Part shown: positions 7,301 through 12,403 of the stretch, piece by piece
Numbering within the stretch: position 1 is the stretch's first letter
How the letters are laid out: the number at the start of each line of letters is the position of its first letter
Assembly: GCA_900552285.1 (NCBI GenBank)
Contig: URYV01000034.1
Location: forward strand, 1-12,403
From: an uncultured Oscillospiraceae bacterium
Lineage (GTDB): Bacteria > Bacillota > Clostridia > Oscillospirales > Acutalibacteraceae
Direction of reading: 5' to 3'
Length of the DNA stretch: 12,403 nucleotides
Made by a program: the position numbers and the translations under genes
The notes under the pieces: generated by a model
Told to the model about the DNA's origin: nothing
Seen by the model: the letters and a program-made list of their open reading frames with translations, nothing else
Database searches by the model: none

Positions 7301-7933
7301 CGGGAAATTCGCGGCAAAATCAAGGCGCTCGGCAGCATAAATCTTGAAGCCATAGACGAATATGCCGAGGTTTCCGAGCGATATGAATTCATGAAAGCTC
7401 AGCTTTCCGACGTGGAAAACGCAAAATCCGAGCTTGAGCGGCTCATTTCCGAGCTTATCGGCAGTATGCAGACCGCCTTTAACGAAAAATTCACCCTTAT
7501 AAACAAGAATTTTTCGGCCACATTTGTGGAGCTTTTCGGCGGTGGCACGGCTCATCTTGTGCTGTCCGACCCCGCCGACGTGCTTAATTCCGGCATCGAA
7601 ATAAAGGTCCAGCCTCCCGGCAAAAACGTCTCCACCATAGAGCAGCTGTCGGGCGGCGAAAAGTCCATTGTGGCGCTGGCGATATACTTTGCCATGATGA
7701 AGGTTGCGCCGCCGCCCTTCTGTATGCTCGACGAGGTGGAATCGGCGCTTGACGACGTCAACGTGGACAGATTTGCAAACTATATGCGAAAAATGTGCAA
7801 CGACACCCAGTTTATCGTGGTGACCCACCGCCGCGGAACCATGGAGGAAGCCGACGTGCTTTACGGCGTCACCATGCAGGAAAAGGGCGTTTCAAAAATT
7901 CTTAAACTTGAAGGGAAGGAATACAACCGATGA
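4382..7933 (+). CDS. smc: Chromosome partition protein SMC
   Basis: SMC is the ATPase of the bacterial condensin, acting with ScpA and ScpB (not in this window) in chromosome compaction and segregation. The 1183 residues match the usual length. The start, FLKSLEAQGFKSFPDKTTL, is characteristic. Walker A is GPNGSGKS at 31-38. A long first coiled coil rich in E/K/A/L/S runs from about 165 to 510. The hinge covers about 519-670 and includes AVETALGGALQNIVTE and the glycine motif GGSLTGGS at 658-665. A second coiled coil runs to about 1010. The C-terminal head carries the signature LSGGEK at 1089-1094, Walker B FCMLDE at 1113-1118 with the catalytic glutamate at 1118, and the D-loop SALDD. All ATPase elements are intact. 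Translation begins at TTG, 10 nt before the end of the upstream gene, and the stop shares ATGA with ftsY, so both boundaries suggest coupling. Confidence 0.96.
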   Translation: MFLKSLEAQGFKSFPDKTTLKFEKGITGVVGPNGSGKSNISDAIRWVLGEQSNKQLRGERSEDVVFNGTASRRPQGMAQVTLCLDNTDRALNCDSDEVFITRRYYRSGESEYRINHAAVRLKDINELFMDTGLGRDGYSMIGQGKISDIVSKKSDDRREMFEEAAGISRFRYRKTEAERKLSATEDNLVRLRDIMQELTLRVGPLEQQCKKAKQFLELSGECKELEVGLWLINLEKIKDSLRNQTRKIDIARADYEKARDRIDDIIDLLDSSGSKTRLLTVQMDALRRSVSESEEAAARIEGQIAVCQNNIFHNTENINRLRDELSTDVRDAALDSELAEKTAELENKERQIKEGRLSLENSAAKLEELLKSLGQSEQKLESVRSQIAVLGQSISETSIKSVTAMSSLSEIENRGSALEDGLSERQALISEAEAEKKALGCDLENCDAKISECENAEKGAEMLINSARSKLDGISDEIQKLTLDEGEMLRRAKILSDMERSLDGFNNTVKTVMREAEKGHISGIKGPVSRLVSVDEKYSVAVETALGGALQNIVTEREADAKRAISFLKQNRMGRATFLPLDNIKGRKLSAPGIDSYPGFLGAADSLVSFAPEYREIFSYLLGGIGIAEDLDSAAAIAKKYGHKFRIVTLDGQVMNAGGSLTGGSFSRSAGLLSRSSEIEKLKTKAAEIHKKLAEKAEQKQKLSAELSSRLAALEGAKAEKATANEDKIRVLSELKRVEQNLQSEKAALERLKSEQLSSKSRIAELKKSAGDADEAIKSLKAELEEKQSELDILEKDSEELSKRREKLLMDNSAVRVTVLSLENEAETVKMSIESVKARKNDAANAKTATENRIAELLKANEEENLQAEKLRSDIAELRDKAASAKERTEQKLKERTELEAEISKLTAEERDLSAQKERLSSEVTRLTERRDNMQKEQETVVSKLFDKYELTVSAAEALGIEIADIPAADKRLREIRGKIKALGSINLEAIDEYAEVSERYEFMKAQLSDVENAKSELERLISELIGSMQTAFNEKFTLINKNFSATFVELFGGGTAHLVLSDPADVLNSGIEIKVQPPGKNVSTIEQLSGGEKSIVALAIYFAMMKVAPPPFCMLDEVESALDDVNVDRFANYMRKMCNDTQFIVVTHRRGTMEEADVLYGVTMQEKGVSKILKLEGKEYNR

Positions 7934-8832
7934 GTTTTTTCAGCAAAATAGCACAGGGTCTTAAAAAGACCAAAAACTCTCTTTCCTCCGCTCTCGACGG
8001 AATGCTTTCGGTCTTTACAAAAATCGACGACGAGCTTTTCGAGGAGCTTGAGGAAATACTCATAATGTCTGACATTTCGGTCAACACCTCCGAGAAAATC
8101 TGCGACGAACTTCGCAAAAAGGTCAAGGCCGCGCGCACCGAAAACCCCGAGGACATAAAGGAAATGCTCAGGGAGATCATCACCGAAATGCTTGCCGACG
8201 GTCAGCCGGTTAAAATCGACACCAAGCCGTCGGTCATAGTCATGATCGGCGTAAACGGCGCCGGCAAAACCACCACCATCGGCAAAATGGCGCTGAGATA
8301 TAAAAACGAGGGCAAAAAGGTCATTCTCGGCGCCGCCGACACCTTCCGCGCCGCCGCCATAGAGCAGCTTGAGGTGTGGGCAAACCGCGCCGATGTTCCC
8401 ATGATAAAGCAAAAGGAGGGCTCCGACCCCGCCGCCGTGGTTTTCGACACCATCTCGGCCGCAAAGGCGAGAGACTGCGACCTTATTATCTGCGACACGG
8501 CGGGCCGACTTCACAACAAAAAGGGACTCATGGACGAGCTTAACAAGATTTCCCGCATTATCGACCGCGAGCTTCCCGACGCCGACCGCGAGACCCTTCT
8601 CGTCATCGATGCCACCACCGGCCAAAACGCCATGAACCAAGCCAAGGAATTCGCCGCGGCCGCGGGCATAACCGGCATTGTGCTCACCAAGCTCGACGGC
8701 ACGGCAAAGGGCGGCATGGTGCTTTCCATAAAAGAGGAGCTGGGAATTCCCGTAAAGCTTGTGGGCGTGGGAGAGGGTATAGACGACCTTATTCCCTTCT
8801 CGGCCGAGGACTTCGCAAAGGGAATCATATAA
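7930..8832 (+). CDS. ftsY: Signal recognition particle receptor FtsY
   Basis: FtsY is the membrane-associated SRP receptor GTPase that pairs with Ffh to deliver nascent membrane proteins to the translocon. At 300 residues it consists of little more than the NG domain; the long acidic A domain of enterobacterial FtsY is missing, which is normal in Bacillota. The N domain (about 1-90) starts with MSFFSKIAQGLKKTKNSL, an amphipathic, lysine-rich stretch suited to membrane contact. GTPase motifs are all present: G1 GVNGAGKTTT at 107-116, DTFRAAA at 137-143, G3 DTAGR at 189-193, G4 TKLDGTAKGG from 253, and the closing GVGEGIDDL. AAGGGAAGGA at 7911-7920 lies 9 nt before ATG 7930, which overlaps the smc stop by 4 nt. 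It is the last gene of the operon; its TAA stop merges with the A-tract of the terminator downstream. Confidence 0.96.
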   Translation: MSFFSKIAQGLKKTKNSLSSALDGMLSVFTKIDDELFEELEEILIMSDISVNTSEKICDELRKKVKAARTENPEDIKEMLREIITEMLADGQPVKIDTKPSVIVMIGVNGAGKTTTIGKMALRYKNEGKKVILGAADTFRAAAIEQLEVWANRADVPMIKQKEGSDPAAVVFDTISAAKARDCDLIICDTAGRLHNKKGLMDELNKISRIIDRELPDADRETLLVIDATTGQNAMNQAKEFAAAAGITGIVLTKLDGTAKGGMVLSIKEELGIPVKLVGVGEGIDDLIPFSAEDFAKGII

Positions 8833-8834
8833 AA

Positions 8835-8868
8835 AAAGAGAAGGTCTCCCTTCTCTTTCCTTTCTCTT
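8835..8868 (+). terminator. Bidirectional intrinsic terminator between ftsY and the small minus-strand gene
   Basis: A 10-bp perfect stem is formed by 8835-8844 (AAAGAGAAGG) and 8849-8858 (CCTTCTCTTT) with a TCTC loop. On the plus strand it is followed by the pyrimidine-rich tail CCTTTCTCTT and ends the ftsY operon 2 bp after its stop codon. On the minus strand the same stem is followed by an uninterrupted run of T residues (complement of 8831-8837), a stronger U-tract, so it should also stop transcripts of the convergent small gene. Confidence 0.8.
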
Positions 8869-8875
8869 AAAGCCG

Positions 8876-8907
8876 CAAAGCCCGACAGGCGTTCGGCTTT
8901 GATTTTA
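8876..8907 (-). terminator. Possible second hairpin at the 3' end of the small minus-strand gene
   Basis: Just past the stop codon of the 48-residue gene, the minus strand has AAAGCCG at its beginning, a GGGCTTT in the middle and CGGCTTT at the end. The first arm can therefore pair with either of the other two, giving alternative 6-7 bp stems. No long U-tract follows directly. It may protect the 3' end or assist the strong hairpin at 8835-8858, or it may be chance. Confidence 0.3.
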
Positions 8908-9051
8908 TGACGCCTCGGAGTTTGAATAAACCTCCCAGCCGTCGGCATATCTTTTGACCTTGATTTTTCCGTCGGTCTTTTTGCGGTCTTTTTTGTCGGC
9001 GTCGAAAATCCACATTTGTATCATGATGTAAAGCAAAATTACTCCGAGCAT
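8905..9051 (-). CDS. Small single-helix membrane peptide, 48 residues, function unknown
   Basis: The minus strand encodes a 48-residue product: a hydrophobic N-terminus (MLGVILLYIMIQMWIF, residues 1-16, one short membrane helix), then a highly charged Lys/Asp stretch (DADKKDRKKTDGKIKVKR, 17-34), and a polar end with YADGWEVYSNSEAS. I do not recognise a family. Several signals agree that it is a gene. AAAGGGG lies 9 nt upstream of ATG 9051. A near-consensus promoter lies about 85-90 nt upstream of the start. A hairpin with a T run lies downstream on the same strand. Codon use (GAC, GCC, AAG/AAA, GGC) resembles its neighbours. An overlapping longer frame in another phase (start 9058) gives an Arg/Lys/Gln-rich sequence without protein-like character, so I prefer this one. 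It is convergent to ftsY and divergent from the ABC transporter operon. The positive-inside rule would put the charged tail in the cytoplasm. Confidence 0.65.
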   Translation of the reverse strand: MLGVILLYIMIQMWIFDADKKDRKKTDGKIKVKRYADGWEVYSNSEAS

Positions 9052-9142
9052 TTGTCATTTCCCCTTTCGCCTCTTTAATATACCGGATCGACTGTCCCTT
9101 TAATGGGATTTAGCTTGGTTGCACTTCATTTTCTTCAATTTA

Positions 9143-9171
9143 AGTGTACCACAACATATTGTATCTGTCAA
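9143..9171 (-). promoter_or_regulatory. Sigma-A-type promoter for the small membrane peptide gene
   Basis: On the minus strand a perfect -35 box TTGACA (9171-9166) is followed after exactly 17 nt by TACACT (9148-9143), four of six matches to the -10 consensus. The triplet TGG directly before it gives an extended -10 element. Transcription would begin near 9136, leaving an untranslated leader of about 85 nt before ATG 9051. No equally good plus-strand promoter was seen in the same AT-rich gap; TTTACA at 9267-9272 with a poor -10 near 9290 is the best weak candidate for the transporter operon. Confidence 0.55.
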
Positions 9172-9286
9172 TATTATACGCACATCATGTGCCGATATTA
9201 CATTCAAATTCAAAAAACAGCACAAAAATTTTCTTTAATTTATCAAAAGTTTAAACAATATTCATCTTTACAAATTAAAATAGTAT

Positions 9287-9305
9287 TCGGACTATTCCGA
9301 TTTTT
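9287..9305 (+). promoter_or_regulatory. Short inverted repeat with T-tract just before the transporter operon
   Basis: TCGGA (9287-9291) and TCCGA (9296-9300) form a 5-bp stem with a 4-nt loop CTAT. It is followed by five T residues and then immediately by the GGAGG Shine-Dalgarno of the ABC ATPase gene (9306-9310). This could be an operator half-site pair, a weak attenuator or an RNA hairpin that modulates ribosome access. The arms are short and chance is a real alternative. Confidence 0.25.
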
Positions 9306-9317
9306 GGAGGGAACGCA

Positions 9318-10310
9318 ATGATAGAAGTAAAAAACCTGACCAAAAAATACGGGAACTTCGAGGCGGTCAAAAACGCCGACTTCACCATAAACGACGGTGA
9401 GGTCGTGGGCTTCCTCGGACCCAACGGCGCAGGTAAATCTACCACCATGAACATCATAACCGGCTACCTTTCGGCCACTTCCGGCTCGGTTTCGGTCAAC
9501 GGTTATGACATTTTCGAGCAGCCCGAGGAGGCCAAACGGCACATCGGCTATCTGCCCGAGCAGCCGCCGCTTTTCCCCGGCATGACGGTGGACGAATATC
9601 TCAATTTTGTTTATGATTTGAAAAAAACCAAGCTTCCGAGAAATCCCCACCTTGCCGAAATCCGCAAGCTTGTCAAAATCGAGGACGTTAAAAACCGCCT
9701 CATACGCAATCTTTCCAAGGGCTACCGCCAGAGGGTGGGTATCGCCCAGGCTCTTGTGGGAAATCCCGACGTGCTCATTCTCGACGAGCCCACTGTCGGC
9801 CTCGACCCGTCGCAGATCATTGAAATCAGAGAGCTTATTCACAAGCTCGGAAAGACCCACACCGTCATTCTGAGCTCCCACATTCTTTCGGAAATTCAGG
9901 CGGTCTGCAAGCGCATCATTATAATAAATCAAGGCATCATCATCGCCGACGACACCCCCGCAAATCTTTCGGCACGCATTTCCGACAGCCTTTGCATACG
10001 CCTGTCGGCCATCGGTCCCGCAAGAGAAATTCTCGACCGTCTCTCGCTCATTCCCGGCATCGGCAAAATAACCGTCACCGGCACCTCGGGCGAGGCTACC
10101 GATTTTAAAATCGAGCCCGACGTCAAGACCGACCTTACGGTGGAAATTTCAAAGGAAATGCTCAAAAACGGCTGGCCCGTGACCCGCCTTAACACCGACG
10201 CCCTCTCGCTCGAGGACATTTTCCTTCGCATGATAAACGAGCCCCCCGAAAGCCTTATGAAGGCCTTCTCGGAGCACAGAACCGTAACCGACAAGGAGGT
10301 CGCAGAATAA
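9318..10310 (+). CDS. ABC-2 type transporter ATP-binding protein, GldA-like
   Basis: This cytoplasmic ATPase subunit of an ABC-2 exporter is 330 residues long. Walker A is GPNGAGKST at 34-42 and the Q-loop lies in GYLPEQPPLF. The signature is LSKGYRQRVGIAQAL, starting at 132; LSKGY instead of LSGGQ is common in the GldA/NatA-type group. Walker B is VLILDEP at 152-158 followed by the D-loop GLDP, and the switch histidine is H188 in SSHILSEI. All catalytic elements are present. The roughly 110 residues after about 215 form a regulatory extension ending in SLEDIFLRMI and a polar tail. GGAGG (9306-9310) sits 7 nt before ATG 9318. The stop overlaps the permease start by 1 nt (TAATG). The family resembles gldA of gliding Bacteroidetes, but the gene set also occurs in non-gliding bacteria and the substrate is unknown. 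Confidence 0.9.
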   Translation: MIEVKNLTKKYGNFEAVKNADFTINDGEVVGFLGPNGAGKSTTMNIITGYLSATSGSVSVNGYDIFEQPEEAKRHIGYLPEQPPLFPGMTVDEYLNFVYDLKKTKLPRNPHLAEIRKLVKIEDVKNRLIRNLSKGYRQRVGIAQALVGNPDVLILDEPTVGLDPSQIIEIRELIHKLGKTHTVILSSHILSEIQAVCKRIIIINQGIIIADDTPANLSARISDSLCIRLSAIGPAREILDRLSLIPGIGKITVTGTSGEATDFKIEPDVKTDLTVEISKEMLKNGWPVTRLNTDALSLEDIFLRMINEPPESLMKAFSEHRTVTDKEVAE

Positions 10311-11035
10311 TGAAAGCAATATTTAAAAGAGAATTCCGCTCCTACTTCACCTCCCCCATCGGGTTTGCGGTTCTCGCCATATTTTATATAATTTCCGGAC
10401 TGCTTTTCGCGGTATATTTTGAGGCGGGCCAGCCCGACCTCTCGGGAATTTTCTCACCGGGGCTCTTCCTTTGCGCCCTTATCATCATCCCCATTCTGAC
10501 CATGCGCCTTTTCAGCGAGGAACGCCACCAAAAGGCCGACCAGCTTGTCATGACGGCGCCGGTCAAGATAACCTCGGTGGTGCTGGGCAAGTTTTTTGCC
10601 GCCTTTGCGGTTTACGCGATTGCCGTGGCCATCACCCTTGTTTATCAGATAATCATCACATTTTATGTAACTCCCGACTGGATGGTCTTTTTCGGCAACT
10701 TCATCGGAATTCTCGTTTTCGGCGCCGCCCTTATCGCCATGGGAATGTTCCTTTCCACCCTCACCGAGGTGCAGGTTGTGGTCGCCGTGGCGACCTATGC
10801 CGCCGAGCTCGGCCTCGTTCTTATTCCGAGCTTTGTCGTCACCTTCCTCGGGCAGATGTCCAACACCTTTGCGAAATATACCGTCAAGATATTCGAGGGA
10901 ATGTCCATTCTCGACCGTTTTTCCAACTTCACAAAGGGTACCCTCAACTATTCGGATATTTTCTTCTTTCTCAGTCTGGCCGCCCTCTTCATCTTTTTCT
11001 GCATAACGGCCATCGACCGCAGACGCTACGCCTGA
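10310..11035 (+). CDS. ABC-2 type permease, GldF-like
   Basis: This is an integral membrane subunit of 241 residues with about six hydrophobic segments (roughly 17-38, 47-67, 92-118, 128-150, 155-180 and 215-234). Between the second and third lies the ABC-2 coupling-type sequence MRLFSEERHQKADQLVMTAP (65-84), equivalent to the MRxxxEE...ELLLTxPV pattern of COG1277/GldF permeases. It ends with a basic cytoplasmic tail (DRRRYA). AAGGAGGT at 10293-10300 precedes ATG 10310 by 9 nt, and the ATG overlaps the ATPase stop by one base, so the two subunits are probably translated in fixed ratio. Only one short permease is present, so the pore should be a homodimer or include the following GldG-like protein. 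The substrate cannot be read from the sequence. Confidence 0.88.
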   Translation: MKAIFKREFRSYFTSPIGFAVLAIFYIISGLLFAVYFEAGQPDLSGIFSPGLFLCALIIIPILTMRLFSEERHQKADQLVMTAPVKITSVVLGKFFAAFAVYAIAVAITLVYQIIITFYVTPDWMVFFGNFIGILVFGAALIAMGMFLSTLTEVQVVVAVATYAAELGLVLIPSFVVTFLGQMSNTFAKYTVKIFEGMSILDRFSNFTKGTLNYSDIFFFLSLAALFIFFCITAIDRRRYA

Positions 11036-11050
11036 TAGGAGGGACAAAAC

Positions 11051-12403
11051 ATGAAAACAAATTCCAAAGCCTTTAAAAGAGGCGGCATGGCGATAGTCAC
11101 CGTGATCGCCGCAATTATCATCGCAATTTTGCTTAACGTCATCGTCACCACAATAAACGACCGTTTCCCCTTTTCGGTCGACCTGACCGCAAACAGCGAC
11201 TATACCATAAATCTCGACGGCGAATACGAGCAATATGTCAAAAACGTTTCAAGCGACATAAAGGTCACCGTATGCGCCCCCGAGGACGACTTTGAAGGCA
11301 GCACCTATGTCAACGCCATGGTTCAGAACTGCGGGCTCAACGTCAGCAGCGACGACGTCACAACCATGTACAGCAAATATGCCCGTCAGACGCTGCTTTT
11401 CGTCAAATCCTTCCCCGCAATCAACAACAAAATTTCGGTGGAATTCCGCGACCCCAACTCGGTCACCGATTTTTCCGAAATAAAGAACAAATATTCCGGC
11501 GACAACCTCGCCTACGGCGACATAATCGTCTCCTGCACCCACAAAACCGAAAGCGGCGAGGACAATGAACGCTATCGCATAATCAAAATGACCGACATCT
11601 TCTCCACCGAGGTCAACCAGTCGCTTTACAGCCAGCTTGCAATGTACGGCTCCACCTATTACAACAACCTCACCGGCTCCAATCTTGCCACCGAGATGAC
11701 CTCGGCCATATACACCGTCACCTCCGAAAGCTCGGTCGAAATAGCCGTGCTCGGCAACCACGGAGCCCAGACCGCCAACGGCGAGAATTCCGAACTTGCG
11801 GGACTCAAAAGCCTGCTTTCCAAAAACAACTACACATTTACCGACATCGCAAACCCGCTCACCGACGAAATTCCCGAAGACGCTCCCTTTGTGCTGATTT
11901 ATCAGCCCACCGAGGACTATACCGCCGACGAAATCACCAAGCTTTCAAACTTCCTTATAAACGGCGGAAGCTACGGCAAAAACCTCATTTATGTCGCCTC
12001 GGCGGCTCAGCCCGAGCTTCCCAATCTCGAGCAATTCCTGTCGGAATGGGGCATCGGCGTTCTCCCGCTTGTGGGATATGACGAGACAAACTACTATTCC
12101 TCCCCCAGCTATCTTGTTTCTCAGCCCGCCGACAGCGACTATACCTCAAACTATGATGCGGCAAGCACCGTTATTTACCCCGACGTCTACCGTCTTGCCC
12201 GCCGCACCTTCGAGACCGAAAGCCGCCGCTACACCACACAAATCGTGACCTCCTATGACACCACCGTCGGCCGCCCCGTCGACGCCGACCAAAATTGGAA
12301 GGCGGCAGAGGCCACCGAAAGCGGTCCCTTTGACCTTATTCTCATGGGTTCGGCCTATGACAGCAAGGGAGACGGCGAAAAAACCGACGAGTCTCACGTC
12401 GTC
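11051..12403 (+). CDS. GldG-like ABC transporter auxiliary protein, 3' end beyond window
   Basis: An open frame of 451 codons starts at ATG 11051, 15 bp after the permease stop with AGGAGGG at 11037-11043, and has no stop before the window ends. A basic N-terminus (KTNSKAFKR) is followed by one membrane helix (about 13-34, GMAIVTVIAAIIIAILLNVI) and then a large extracytoplasmic part. FSVDLTANSDYTINLDGEYE at 41-60 corresponds to the RxDLTxxxxYTLS element at the same place in GldG-type proteins. ISVEFRDPNSV, IAVLGNHGAQ, a Rossmann-like stretch with FLINGGSYGKNLIYVAS and FDLILMGSAYD fit the auxiliary domain called ABC_transp_aux. A second helix is expected near the missing C-terminus. The domain is very rich in Ser, Thr, Tyr, Asn and Asp, as in exported proteins. 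It probably forms a complex with the upstream ATPase and permease. The GldG assignment rests on order and motifs, without a search. Confidence 0.82.
   Translation, partial: MKTNSKAFKRGGMAIVTVIAAIIIAILLNVIVTTINDRFPFSVDLTANSDYTINLDGEYEQYVKNVSSDIKVTVCAPEDDFEGSTYVNAMVQNCGLNVSSDDVTTMYSKYARQTLLFVKSFPAINNKISVEFRDPNSVTDFSEIKNKYSGDNLAYGDIIVSCTHKTESGEDNERYRIIKMTDIFSTEVNQSLYSQLAMYGSTYYNNLTGSNLATEMTSAIYTVTSESSVEIAVLGNHGAQTANGENSELAGLKSLLSKNNYTFTDIANPLTDEIPEDAPFVLIYQPTEDYTADEITKLSNFLINGGSYGKNLIYVASAAQPELPNLEQFLSEWGIGVLPLVGYDETNYYSSPSYLVSQPADSDYTSNYDAASTVIYPDVYRLARRTFETESRRYTTQIVTSYDTTVGRPVDADQNWKAAEATESGPFDLILMGSAYDSKGDGEKTDESHVV

Noticed and set aside
6607..7392. Minus-strand 261-codon open frame opposite the second SMC coiled coil
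   Set aside because: The Ser/Arg-rich translation is what the reverse complement of a Glu/Lys/Ala/Leu coiled coil gives; SMC on the plus strand is intact across the region.
5040..7450. Recurring short motifs such as GCCGAG and TCCGAGCTT in smc
   Set aside because: They are explained by repeated Ala-Glu and Ser-Glu-Leu in the coiled-coil heptads with a strong codon preference, not by a DNA repeat.
8867..9058. Minus-strand 63-codon open frame starting at 9058
   Set aside because: It overlaps the 48-residue peptide in another phase. Its product is a random-looking Arg/Lys/Gln-rich sequence, and the AAAGGGG site is only about 2 nt from its ATG, too close, while it is well spaced for ATG 9051.
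9095..9108. Small inverted repeat TCCC-TTTAAT-GGGA in the leader of the small gene
   Set aside because: Only four base pairs in the arms; expected by chance and without a linked regulatory motif.
9103..9321. Plus-strand 72-codon open frame ending in an ATGA overlap with the ABC ATPase gene
   Set aside because: It is the translation of the AT-rich intergenic region (Ile/Tyr/Gln/Cys/Phe-rich, not protein-like), has no Shine-Dalgarno site before ATG 9103, and contains the well-formed minus-strand promoter.

Overview
The window reads as a clostridial (Bacillota) chromosome segment, most likely from an uncultivated gut member of the Oscillospirales/Ruminococcaceae type. The basis is the tightly packed prfA-plsX-rnc-radical SAM-smc-ftsY cluster, the short FtsY without an acidic A domain, strong purine-rich Shine-Dalgarno sites and a GC-rich coding style full of GCC/GAC/TCG/CTT codons. 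No rRNA, tRNA, CRISPR array or insertion sequence was seen. Taxonomy is inference; no search was possible. || Region 1 (about 1-720) does not look like the rest. It is visibly more AT-rich and holds two gene fragments that abut each other and then prfA. The first is the C-terminus of a GH112 galactosyl-N-acetylhexosamine phosphorylase, on the minus strand, with its own terminator. The second is the C-terminal part of a DUF4300-family protein, on the plus strand. The DUF4300 piece runs in frame into release factor 1, which has lost about its first 35-40 residues. Two breakpoints within about 300 bp at a contig-like edge suggest an assembly chimera, although a real rearrangement cannot be excluded from sequence alone. 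|| Region 2 (about 720-8832) is one plus-strand operon of core genes with gaps of 0-15 bp or overlaps: RF1 (translation termination), PlsX (phospholipid synthesis), RNase III (RNA processing), an Elp3-like radical SAM enzyme of unknown substrate, SMC (chromosome condensation and segregation) and FtsY (SRP receptor). Overlapping starts (ATGA twice, a TTG start inside the upstream gene, and rnc inside the plsX end) point to translational coupling. The operon ends in an intrinsic terminator that also works, with a better U-tract, in the opposite direction. || Region 3 (about 8835-9317) holds a 48-residue minus-strand gene, convergent to ftsY, encoding a one-helix membrane peptide. It has a near-consensus promoter, a Shine-Dalgarno site and the shared terminator. 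The rest is an AT-rich divergent intergenic region. || Region 4 (9318-12403) is a plus-strand ABC-2 exporter operon related to GldA-GldF-GldG: an ATPase, a six-helix permease and a large membrane-anchored extracytoplasmic auxiliary subunit that runs off the window.
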